9,700 bases of DNA from Candidatus Methanophagales archaeon. GTDB lineage: Archaea > Halobacteriota > Syntropharchaeia > Alkanophagales > Methanospirareceae. Both the position numbers and the translations under genes were made by a program. The notes under the pieces are model-generated. The model was not told the origin of the DNA. It saw nothing but the letters and a program-made list of their open reading frames with translations, and did not search any database. The DNA lies in NCBI GenBank assembly GCA_021159475.1, contig JAGGRS010000080.1, forward strand, positions 1-9,700. Reading direction: 5' to 3'. The first letter of the stretch is position 1. Each line of letters starts with the position of its first letter. Below are positions 1 through 5,866 of the stretch, one piece after another.

Positions 1-5
1 ATGCA

Positions 6-13
6 TTTAAATA
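6..13 (+). promoter_or_regulatory. possible TATA box (box A) for the CitG-like gene
   Basis: TTTAAATA at 6-13 matches the archaeal box A consensus. A start site about 25 bp downstream would give a leader of roughly 50 nt before the ATG at 89. No convincing Shine-Dalgarno sequence lies just before the ATG. AT-rich DNA makes chance matches likely, so this is only a candidate; the rest of 1-88 shows nothing else I can name. Confidence 0.3.
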
Positions 14-88
14 GAACGAAGGTGAATATGAATATAGATAGTTAGATAGTAGGGGTAACTGGATGTCAGTGTCATATACTATTGGATA

Positions 89-961
89 ATGGATGAAGAC
101 AGGGTTGCCAGGAGTGCGCAACTGGCGTTACTTCTTGAAGTCTCCGCATATCCAAAGCCAGGTAACGTAGACCGGACACATGACTTCGTGGATACGAGTT
201 ACGAGCATTTCCTCGCTTCTTCGGTCGCAGTTTACCCCGTGCTCAGGGAAGCGGCGGTGCGAAAGGGTCGTGGTGTGGGGGAACTGATAAGGAAGGGAGT
301 GGAGGAGAGCGTGAAGTGGCAGCATGGTGGGAACACGCACTTTGGTGCGCTACTCCTGTTGATACCCTTAGCAATGGCTGCTGGGGCTTCCGATGACTGC
401 GCTACTCCTGTATTGAGGAGTAAAGCGAACGATATCATGCGGAACACCGATGTGGAAGATGCAATAGAGTTATACAGGGCATTCCCGATGGCGAAGGTGC
501 GAGTTCGGAGGGACGTAGCCGAGCTCGATGTGATGAACGAGGCATCAATAGAAGAGATAAGGAATAGGCAGCTATCCCTGTTTGATATACTCTCCATTTC
601 CGCGCCCTATGACCTGGTCTCGCGGGAGTTGGTCGGCGGATTTGAGAAATCCTTCAGGTATGCCGCACTGATAGCCGATTTTCGCGATGAGCGCCTGCGG
701 CTAAATGATGCGATAACACATGCCTATCTCAATCTACTGGCGGAGGAGGAGGACACATTCGTAAAGATGAAGTTCGGAGCAGATAAGAGCAGATACGTGA
801 AGGAACGAGCGAGGGGTATTGTTGAGAGGGGCTACAGGCGCGGGGAGCTGGAGGAATTTGACCATGAGCTGATAAAAGCGGGTATAAATCCTGGCTCTTC
901 CGCCGACCTGATTGCAGCTGCGTTGTTCATCGCCATTCTGCAGGGTTTAAAGGTTTATTAA
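89..961 (+). CDS. CitG/MdcB-like triphosphoribosyl-dephospho-CoA synthase family protein (COG1767)
   Basis: A 290-residue soluble, mainly helical protein. The family signature is visible: PKPGNVD at residues 22-28, an HD pair at 31-32, and GGNTHFG at 80-86, matching the family's GGVNTHKG block. Characterised bacterial members (CitG, MdcB) make 2'-(5''-triphosphoribosyl)-3'-dephospho-CoA from ATP and dephospho-CoA, the precursor of the prosthetic group of citrate lyase or malonate decarboxylase. Length is normal for the family. No citrate lyase, malonate decarboxylase or acyl-carrier-protein gene is in the window, so the real substrate or acceptor in this archaeon is unknown and the bacterial reaction should not be assumed. 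The ATG at 89 is chosen because the conserved block begins about 20 residues later, which fits family N-termini. The next gene, dnaG, is co-oriented with a 42-bp gap; no functional link between the two is apparent. Family assignment is firm; exact reaction is inference. Confidence 0.85.
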   Translation: MDEDRVARSAQLALLLEVSAYPKPGNVDRTHDFVDTSYEHFLASSVAVYPVLREAAVRKGRGVGELIRKGVEESVKWQHGGNTHFGALLLLIPLAMAAGASDDCATPVLRSKANDIMRNTDVEDAIELYRAFPMAKVRVRRDVAELDVMNEASIEEIRNRQLSLFDILSISAPYDLVSRELVGGFEKSFRYAALIADFRDERLRLNDAITHAYLNLLAEEEDTFVKMKFGADKSRYVKERARGIVERGYRRGELEEFDHELIKAGINPGSSADLIAAALFIAILQGLKVY

Positions 962-976
962 TTGCATAGTTAGAAT

Positions 977-991
977 GTAAATAAATAATAG
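977..991 (+). promoter_or_regulatory. possible TATA element upstream of dnaG
   Basis: The 42-bp gap between the CitG-like gene and dnaG is strongly AT-rich and holds GTAAATAAATAATAG at 977-991, a plausible box A. A transcript starting about 25 bp downstream would begin near 1005-1010. That would leave the ATG at 1004 without a leader or outside the message, and would favour the internal ATG at 1067, which has its own ribosome-binding site. Weak evidence on its own. Confidence 0.3.
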
Positions 992-1003
992 CAAAATAAT
1001 GCA

Positions 1004-2245
1004 ATGGTAGAAGATAAGGACAAGGAGGAAGAGAAAGTAGAGAGGAATTTAGAGGAGGGCTATAAGATGCATGATATAGATACAACGAAATATGTAATTC
1101 ACGCTAACATCACAGCTGACGGTTTTGTTGAGAAATCGGATGTGGTGGGTGCGATATTTGGACAGACAGAGGGGCTATTGGGCGAGGAGCTGGACCTGAG
1201 AGACCTGCAGAAGAGCAGTCGGATAGGGAGAATAGAGGTAAATATCCATTCTAAGGGTGGTAAATCATCTGGTGAGATACTCATACCTTCGGGTCTGGAT
1301 AAGGTAGAAACAGCGATACTCGCCGCTTCTCTCGAGACAATAGACCGTGTGGGGCCCTGTGTAGCGCACGTAGAGGTGACGAAGGTGGAGGATATAAGGG
1401 CGGCGAAGAGAAGGCGGATAACTGAGCGAGCGAAGGAGATAATGCGTGAGGTCATGGAGAAGAATATAGACAGCGAGATGATGGTGAACGAGGTGAAAGA
1501 GGCGGTTCGGATGGAGGAGATAACAAGTTATAAAGGCTTGCCCGCGGGACCGAACATAGAGGATTCGGATGCCATTATAATCGTAGAAGGTAGGGCAGAT
1601 GTATTGAATCTGCTTAAATATGGTATTAAGAATGCAATAGCGGTAGAGGGCACGAATATACCGCCCGTGATACCGAAGCTGTGCAAGAGGAAGGTGGTAA
1701 CGGCTTTCTTCGACGGCGATAGAGGCGGTGAACTGATACTCAAGGAGCTATTACAGGTGGCTGATGTTGATTATGTCGCCACATCACCGGAGGGCAGAAG
1801 TGTGGAGGATATGACATACAAGGAGATTACAAAAGCGTTGCATAATAAAACGCCGGTTGAGCAGTTGAATTACGGCAGAGAGCAGGAACAACCGAGGGTG
1901 ATACAGCGAAAGAAGACCAGAGAAGTGGAAGGAGAAGGGGACGATGTCAATGTGGATGTGGTGGATTATTTCAAATCGCAGTTGCGGGAGCTTGAGGGCA
2001 CATTTAAGGCACGATTCCTGGATCGGGACAGGAACATAGTGAAAGAGACGCCGGTAAGGGACCTTGCGAAGGAGCTGAAAGATGCGAGCGAGAACGCCAG
2101 GAGTGTGGTATTTGACGGCGTGATAACACAGAGGATAGTGGACCTTGCGAAGGAGAAGGACATGGATTATGTGGTGGGAATAAAGATAGGGGATGTGGTA
2201 AAAATGCCCACATCTCTCAAGATTCTAACTCCAGATTCTATCTAA
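1004..2245 (+). CDS. dnaG: archaeal DnaG (TOPRIM-domain primase / exosome-associated protein)
   Basis: A 413-residue archaeal DnaG. The N-terminal archaeal block runs from DTTKY (residues 25-29) through VGAIFGQTEGLLG. A TOPRIM domain spans about 187-265, with catalytic Glu in VEGRAD (E195) and the metal-binding D237-G-D239 of FDGDRGG. The rest is a charged C-terminal region ending near residue 413. Known roles of the family are RNA primer synthesis and, in several archaea, a structural and poly(A)-recruiting subunit of the RNA exosome; the sequence does not decide between them. The first 21 residues (MVEDKDKEEEKV...) are highly charged and precede the conserved start. The internal ATG at 1067 (MHDIDTTKY) has GGAGGG at 1054-1059, seven bases upstream, and may be the true start, giving 392 residues. 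The 3' end overlaps the convergent PAC2 gene by 8 bp. Identity is near certain; the start is not. Confidence 0.95.
   Translation: MVEDKDKEEEKVERNLEEGYKMHDIDTTKYVIHANITADGFVEKSDVVGAIFGQTEGLLGEELDLRDLQKSSRIGRIEVNIHSKGGKSSGEILIPSGLDKVETAILAASLETIDRVGPCVAHVEVTKVEDIRAAKRRRITERAKEIMREVMEKNIDSEMMVNEVKEAVRMEEITSYKGLPAGPNIEDSDAIIIVEGRADVLNLLKYGIKNAIAVEGTNIPPVIPKLCKRKVVTAFFDGDRGGELILKELLQVADVDYVATSPEGRSVEDMTYKEITKALHNKTPVEQLNYGREQEQPRVIQRKKTREVEGEGDDVNVDVVDYFKSQLRELEGTFKARFLDRDRNIVKETPVRDLAKELKDASENARSVVFDGVITQRIVDLAKEKDMDYVVGIKIGDVVKMPTSLKILTPDSI
1054..1059 (+). promoter_or_regulatory. Shine-Dalgarno sequence deciding an alternative dnaG start
   Basis: GGAGGG, complementary to the CCUCC end of archaeal 16S rRNA, sits seven bases before the in-frame ATG at 1067. 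The upstream ATG at 1004 has no such site. The conserved DnaG sequence starts at the 1067 codon, so this motif supports translation from there. Purine-rich codons for Glu and Gly also produce such motifs by chance. Confidence 0.5.
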
Positions 2246-2996
2246 TATACCCCAGTTCCTCCTCCCTTCGCTTCGGTATCTGCGCCTGCTCCATCTCCTT
2301 CAAGCGCTCGACCACGCGTTCCATCTCCTGTGCACGCTCTTCAAGCGCCTGCATGTCTATTTCAAGGTCCAATGCCTGACATAGAATCTTCAACACTGCC
2401 TGGGCACTCTTCGGGTCCACAAGATAGCCTGAGGTGAGTCCGAGCAGGCATACAGCAGGGAAGCCCCGCATCTTACCAAGCCCGAGGAGTAATCCAGAAG
2501 CGCCAACAATGCTACCGCCTGGCTCCTCTTCCCTGAATTCCACACCGTATCGCTTCATCTCCTCCACCAGTTCGGGCTCGTTCGCTGCTCCCAGCACCAC
2601 CTGACGCTCCACTAACTGACCTATACCATAGCCACCGAGCGTGTATATACGAGATACACCATACTGCTGCGCGAGCTCAAGTAGCCGTTCAGCAATGAGA
2701 TAATGCCCCTCATTCGTGGCACTTTGCTGGTCACCGGTGAGAATCAGCAGGTTATGCTTATCCGATTTCCAGGCATATATCTCGTTCTTACAGAGATGAA
2801 CAGTGCCATCACTATTTACGAGCACCTGTGGCGGGAAATGCCATGAATATATCTCAATGATGCGCTCGGCATGCAACTCATGGATTATATGCTCAGCTAC
2901 CAATTTACCAACGTTCCCTACACCCGGAAGCCCCTCTATTAATATCGGGTTCTTCATCTTCACTCTCTTCAGTTCACGCACTTCTATCTCTTCCAT
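2238..2996 (-). CDS. PAC2-family proteasome assembly chaperone (COG2047)
   Basis: A 252-residue protein with the PAC2 fold signature. Near the N-terminus is a conserved glycine-rich turn, GLPGVGNVGK (residues 23-32). It is followed by an alternating strand/helix pattern, a conserved TLGGYG block, and a Gly-rich GGSIVGASGLLLGLG stretch. The last 40 or so residues are a charged helix rich in Glu, Arg and Met (EERAQEMERVVERLKEMEQ), probably a coiled coil. Eukaryotic PAC2 and archaeal relatives help assemble the 20S proteasome core; for this archaeal subfamily that role is inferred from homology. The gene lies directly after nop10 and overlaps it by 23 bp, an arrangement conserved in many archaea and consistent with one transcript. 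GGAGG lies ten bases upstream of the ATG, inside nop10. The 3' end overlaps dnaG by 8 bp in the convergent direction. Family assignment is strong; physiological partner not shown. Confidence 0.9.
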   Translation of the reverse strand: MEEIEVRELKRVKMKNPILIEGLPGVGNVGKLVAEHIIHELHAERIIEIYSWHFPPQVLVNSDGTVHLCKNEIYAWKSDKHNLLILTGDQQSATNEGHYLIAERLLELAQQYGVSRIYTLGGYGIGQLVERQVVLGAANEPELVEEMKRYGVEFREEEPGGSIVGASGLLLGLGKMRGFPAVCLLGLTSGYLVDPKSAQAVLKILCQALDLEIDMQALEERAQEMERVVERLKEMEQAQIPKRREEELGYIR

Positions 2997-3144
2997 ATCG
3001 CATTATCCTCCTGTATTTACCATACGGGTCCTTGGGGGAGAACCTGGGAGGCAATGGGTTCCTCGTCGGAACGCCACATCTCGCACATACCTCCTTCAAT
3101 GTGTATTCCCCACATATATCACATCTCCTTATCCTTGATTTCAT
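2974..3144 (-). CDS. nop10: Nop10, H/ACA ribonucleoprotein core subunit
   Basis: A 56-residue gene read directly from the minus strand. It begins MKSRIRRCDICGEY, carries a zinc-ribbon with C8-x2-C11 and C20-x2-C23, and has the diagnostic archaeal block PPRFSPKDPYGKYRR at about residues 32-46. Nop10 binds the Cbf5 pseudouridine synthase and, with L7Ae and Gar1, forms the H/ACA guide-RNP that converts uridine to pseudouridine in rRNA; this is established for archaea. Length matches the family (about 55-65 residues). An upstream ATG at 3151 runs into a stop in its own frame, so the ATG at 3142-3144 is the only sensible start. The C-terminus overlaps the PAC2 start by 23 bp, implying coupled translation. 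In many archaea nop10 follows the translation factor aIF2-alpha; here the upstream neighbour is instead the ADP-ribosylglycohydrolase, so the usual longer cluster is broken. High confidence. Confidence 0.96.
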   Translation of the reverse strand: MKSRIRRCDICGEYTLKEVCARCGVPTRNPLPPRFSPKDPYGKYRRIMRYGRDRSA

Positions 3145-3167
3145 TATTCATTTATCCATCCATGATG

Positions 3168-3175
3168 TAAATATG
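3168..3175 (-). promoter_or_regulatory. candidate TATA box for the nop10-PAC2 transcript
   Basis: On the minus strand CATATTTA at 3175-3168 is centred about 27 bp before the nop10 ATG. That spacing would place the transcription start at or next to the start codon, giving a leaderless or near-leaderless message. It lies in the 51-bp gap after the ADP-ribosylglycohydrolase stop, suggesting that nop10-PAC2 is an independent unit. Position fits well, but the region is AT-rich. Confidence 0.4.
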
Positions 3176-3195
3176 TAAGTAGACATCAACAAATA

Positions 3196-4122
3196 TTAAA
3201 CATTAAACTTGATACGATACAACTCATCCGCCAGCCACTCTATGTAACGCAGTCCCTTCCCGCCTTCATCCTCTGCCTTCGCAAGCGCGGTCAGCCATTC
3301 TTGAGGTATCGCCTCTTCACCGTAATATGCACCGCTTATCGCACCCGTCATTGCCCCTATGGTATCTGTATCACCACCCAGACTGATCGCATAGATGACG
3401 GACTCATAGAAGGAATGGAAACGCAAGAAGGAGAAAATAGCGGTGGGAACGGAATTAAAAGCCGCTTCATCGTTGCCCAACTCCTCAATCAATAACTCCC
3501 TGTCCGCATCCATGAGCCGTTCTATCTTTGATATCTTGTTGCGGTATATCCCCTCCTTTATTCTCGCCCCAAGACAGGTTAGCATCCCCTCCCTCTGCCC
3601 GCGAAGTGCGAGGGCGACGGAATAAGCCTGAATAGCTGCGCCTTCCTTACCAAGCACGTGGGAATGCGTTATATGGCTCGCTTTATGTGCTATTTCCCAT
3701 AGCGTATCCACATCATCGTGATAAAATAGCCCGATGGGTGCGATTCGCATCGCGGCGCCATTACCGTAGGAGCCTTCACCATTGAATACTCGCTTCGATG
3801 CCACTTCCCAATGCTCGCCCGCTTCAAGCCACTTCAAAACCGCCCTCGTTCCCGGTCCATAATGACGCCATGCATGATAATTCCGTATGAACTTACGTGC
3901 CATATCAGCGCCATCAAAACCATGCCTCTCTATCAGTGATTCCGCAACCCCAATCATCATCTCTGTATCATCTGTATAGTGCGATTTCAACTCCCAGCCG
4001 TTCTCATAAAATGAACCGACCTCTTCTATCGTGCAGCCCTCCACCGGCGCGCCCAGTGCGTCCCCCACGGCACTGCCCACCAGTGCACCCCTGAATCTTG
4101 ACCTCAATGCATCCTTTATCAT
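3196..4122 (-). CDS. ADP-ribosylglycohydrolase family protein (DraG/ARH type)
   Basis: A 308-residue all-alpha hydrolase. It opens with the family's RGALVGSAVGDALGAPVE block (residues 11-28). The two metal-binding clusters are intact: T50-D51-D52-T53 near the N-terminus and GGDTDT (249-254, D251 and D253) near the C-terminus, which together coordinate the two divalent metals of this fold. GNGAAMR (121-126) and the THSH segment (152-155) are also conserved features. Characterised members remove ADP-ribose from arginine (DraG, ARH1), from serine (ARH3) or from other adducts; DraG reactivates dinitrogenase reductase. The specific target here cannot be read from the sequence, and no ADP-ribosyltransferase or nitrogenase gene is in the window. 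The gene diverges from tfb across a 45-bp AT-rich region. The ATG at 4120-4122 sits close after GCTGAAGG, a weak ribosome-binding candidate. Length is typical and all active-site residues are present, so it should be active. Confidence 0.92.
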   Translation of the reverse strand: MIKDALRSRFRGALVGSAVGDALGAPVEGCTIEEVGSFYENGWELKSHYTDDTEMMIGVAESLIERHGFDGADMARKFIRNYHAWRHYGPGTRAVLKWLEAGEHWEVASKRVFNGEGSYGNGAAMRIAPIGLFYHDDVDTLWEIAHKASHITHSHVLGKEGAAIQAYSVALALRGQREGMLTCLGARIKEGIYRNKISKIERLMDADRELLIEELGNDEAAFNSVPTAIFSFLRFHSFYESVIYAISLGGDTDTIGAMTGAISGAYYGEEAIPQEWLTALAKAEDEGGKGLRYIEWLADELYRIKFNV

Positions 4123-4136
4123 CCTTCAGCCCCACA

Positions 4137-4151
4137 TTTTATATTATAAGG
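4137..4151. promoter_or_regulatory. shared AT-rich promoter core between ADP-ribosylglycohydrolase and tfb
   Basis: TTTTATATTATAAGG lies in the 45-bp gap between the divergent starts. Read on the plus strand it is centred about 27 bp before the GTG/ATG pair at 4168-4173, the expected distance for a leaderless tfb mRNA. The core TTATATTATAA is nearly palindromic, so it could also be read on the minus strand, about 21 bp before the hydrolase ATG. A second element, CATATATG at 4155-4162, is the other minus-strand candidate, about 35 bp from that ATG. TBP and TFB binding could therefore be mutually exclusive for the two genes; that is inference. Confidence 0.5.
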
Positions 4152-4167
4152 GAGCATATATGTTAGG

Positions 4168-5049
4168 GTGATGACGAAGGAGATAAGGAGCTGTCCTGAA
4201 TGCGGGTCAAAGAACGTCGTGTCAGATATGAGGCATGCGGAGGTTTATTGCGCCGATTGTGGCATGATAATAGCGGAGAATCTCGTGGATACCGGACCGG
4301 AGTGGCGTGCTTTCGATGCAGAGCAGGCTTCCAGGCGAATAAGGACGGGTCCTGGTATGAGCTACCGGATACATGACAAGGGGTTGAGCACGCCAACGCC
4401 GGTAATGCCCCCGGGGATAAGGCGTGTGCGCTGGGTGAATATAGACAGTAACGAGAAGACGCTCACATTCGCACTCGTTGAGATTGACCGAATGGCTTGC
4501 GCGCTTAAGCTGCCGGCGAATATCAAAGAGGCTACTTCTGTCCTGTATAGGAGAGCGGCGCGGGAGAATTTGATAAAGGGGCGGAGCATAGAGGAGCTCG
4601 TATCTGCTATGCTATACATCGTATGCAGGCAATACGGTGTGCCAAGAACACTGAAAGAGATAGCGGAGGTATCGAGGAGTCCGCTGAAGAAGATAAGGAG
4701 GGCTTATATCTTCCTGCTACGGAAATTGGAGATTAAGCTTGCACCGGCTGACCCCGCGCTCTTTATACCACGATTCTGTTCCGAGCTGGGCTTGAGTCCC
4801 GCAATCAGGGAGAAGGCGATAGAGATAATAAAGAGGGATAAGGGTGTGGAGATTGCGACGAAAGGCTGGGGACCGATAGGGACAGCGGCAGCGGCAATTT
4901 ATATCGCCGCCATTATGGGTGGTGAATACCGCACAGAGAAGGATATAGCTCATGTGATGGGCACGACCGAGATTACTATAAGGAACAGATACAAGGAGCT
5001 GGAGAAGCAATTGGACTTGAAGATGGATGCTAACGCCGGTAATGGTTAA
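4168..5049 (+). CDS. tfb: transcription initiation factor TFB (TFIIB homologue)
   Basis: A 293-residue TFIIB homologue. The N-terminal zinc ribbon has C9-x2-C12 and C28-x2-C31. The B-reader follows, with TGPEWRAFD (42-50) and HDKGLST (69-75). Two cyclin-like repeats cover about 98-188 and 196-284; the second contains the region that contacts the BRE next to the TATA box. TFB bridges TBP-DNA and RNA polymerase and positions the start site; this is established for archaea. Between HDKGLST and the first cyclin repeat only about 20 residues remain, compared with about 38 in TFBs such as those of Pyrococcus as I recall them, so the B-linker looks shortened. The start may be GTG at 4168 or ATG at 4171, two adjacent codons differing by one residue; both fit a leaderless transcript. 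The downstream co-oriented neighbour is the SRP RNA, 41 bp away. Identity is certain; whether it is the main TFB or a paralogue is not known. Confidence 0.96.
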   Translation: MMTKEIRSCPECGSKNVVSDMRHAEVYCADCGMIIAENLVDTGPEWRAFDAEQASRRIRTGPGMSYRIHDKGLSTPTPVMPPGIRRVRWVNIDSNEKTLTFALVEIDRMACALKLPANIKEATSVLYRRAARENLIKGRSIEELVSAMLYIVCRQYGVPRTLKEIAEVSRSPLKKIRRAYIFLLRKLEIKLAPADPALFIPRFCSELGLSPAIREKAIEIIKRDKGVEIATKGWGPIGTAAAAIYIAAIMGGEYRTEKDIAHVMGTTEITIRNRYKELEKQLDLKMDANAGNG

Positions 5050-5051
5050 GA

Positions 5052-5064
5052 TTTTTACTTTTTT
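5052..5064 (+). terminator. T-rich tract after tfb, candidate terminator
   Basis: Directly after the tfb stop codon come T5 (5052-5056) and T6 (5059-5064) separated by AC. Archaeal RNA polymerase commonly terminates on such T-runs without a hairpin, and none is visible here. The same tract ends in TTTTTTAAG, about 26 bp before the SRP RNA 5' end, so it may double as the box A of that gene. Confidence 0.55.
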
Positions 5065-5067
5065 AAG
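5059..5067 (+). promoter_or_regulatory. candidate promoter for SRP RNA
   Basis: TTTTTTAAG at 5059-5067 is centred 26-28 bp before the inferred 5' end at 5091, the standard archaeal box A position. A closer-looking TATA, TTATATATT at 5076-5084, is only about 11 bp from that end and would start transcription inside the closing helix, so it is the less likely core element unless the 5' end is processed or differently placed. Confidence 0.35.
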
Positions 5068-5090
5068 ATGGTGCATTATATATTCTAATT

Positions 5091-5405
5091 GTGCGGGCTA
5101 GCCTGGAGGGTTCGACGTCCTCTGTCACTCGAAAACGCCGATATGCGAGGGGCGAAGCTCGAGGGAGGCGCTCTGGTCGTCAGTTCCAGCTCGGTGCACT
5201 ACGATGAGACATCGTCCTGCGGGGTCGGCGGTGATATGGTGGCAAGCTGGAGGGTTTGTTGCCATATCTCTGTCATGGATACCGGTTTAGGCCCGGAAGG
5301 GAGCGGACTCACCATGAACGTTCGGCGCTCGCAGGGTGGCGATGCGGAGGAAGGCATCGGGGGTCTGGCTGGCGGCAAGGGTGACGACCGAGAGCGTGCC
5401 CGCAC
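5091..5405 (+). ncRNA. signal recognition particle 7S RNA (archaeal SRP RNA)
   Basis: About 315 nt, the normal archaeal size. The ends pair as GTGCGGGC (5091-5098) with GCCCGCAC (5398-5405), forming the archaeal helix 1. The Alu part shows the conserved loop-helix segments GGGTTCGACGTCC and GCCGATATGCGAGG. Helix 6 is a nearly perfect hairpin, 5233-5248 with 5253-5268, closed by a GGAG tetraloop (5249-5252), the SRP19 site. Helix 8 carries AGGCCCGGAAGGGAGC with a GGAA tetraloop at 5295-5298, the SRP54 M-domain site shared with bacterial 4.5S RNA. The RNA scaffolds SRP, which targets nascent membrane and secreted proteins to FtsY and the Sec translocon; SRP54 and SRP19 genes are not in this window. 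An open reading frame (5089-5415) runs through it but has no protein-family resemblance and should not be called a gene. It converges on the NIL-ferredoxin gene 31 bp downstream. Exact ends are approximate within a few bases. Confidence 0.96.
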
Positions 5406-5436
5406 ATACACTTAAATGCGCATTCGTTCGCACGGT

Positions 5437-5841
5437 TTAACCATTGTTATCGTTAATGGAAGTGGAAGCCAGAGCGCACACGGGGCATGCCCTTACGCAC
5501 ACATCGCATTTGATACACTTCTCCTCTTCCAGATTTAGCCGCCATGTATGGTCGAACTTGAATACATGCGATGGACAGACCGAGATACAAGCGCCACAAT
5601 GGATACACCTGTCCTCATCCCACGCAATCAGTTTCACCAATCTGCGCACTTCCACACCTCTTTGCTTGAAAAGTTCCATTACACGCTCGACCTTATCGCG
5701 AGGAACATCAATGATAAGTTCACCTCGCACTGCATCCACATACGCACGCTCTATATTCATTCTCGCTCCGGTCTCCAGTATTACCTCTGCCGTATTCGGC
5801 ACGCCATGTAAATGCGGTGGGAACCGCAGTTGTAATTTCAT
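5437..5841 (-). CDS. NIL-domain protein with two 4Fe-4S clusters (homocysteine-pathway ferredoxin type)
   Basis: A 134-residue two-domain protein. Residues 1-70 form a NIL domain, a small ACT-like ligand-binding fold first seen next to methionine ABC transporters. Residues 75-122 are a bacterial-type ferredoxin with two complete motifs: C79-x2-C82-x2-C85-x3-C89-Pro and C109-x2-C112-x2-C115-x3-C119-Pro. An extra cysteine, C122, lies just past the second cluster. This architecture matches the methanogen protein MA1822 of Methanosarcina, which with a DUF39/COG1900 partner (MA1821) makes homocysteine from aspartate semialdehyde and sulfide. That function is known for the relative and inferred here; the partner is not in the window. 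A cytoplasmic location is expected since no signal peptide is present. The start ATG at 5839-5841 is preceded by GAGGGACTT, a plausible ribosome-binding site. The gene stands alone between the SRP RNA and the glnA terminator. Domain call firm, pathway moderate. Confidence 0.9.
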   Translation of the reverse strand: MKLQLRFPPHLHGVPNTAEVILETGARMNIERAYVDAVRGELIIDVPRDKVERVMELFKQRGVEVRRLVKLIAWDEDRCIHCGACISVCPSHVFKFDHTWRLNLEEEKCIKCDVCVRACPVCALASTSINDNNG

Positions 5842-5866
5842 AAGTCCCTCTTACCCTATGTCTATG

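Noticed and set aside
4160..4171. A three-codon upstream frame (ATG TTA GGG TGA) overlapping the tfb start
   Set aside because: With the TATA element at 4137-4151 the transcript should start near 4168, so this ATG would not be in the message. Most likely chance.
5089..5415. A 108-codon plus-strand and a 70-codon minus-strand open frame in the tfb to NIL-ferredoxin gap
   Set aside because: Both coincide with the SRP RNA. GC-rich structural RNA often lacks stops by chance, and neither translation resembles a protein family.
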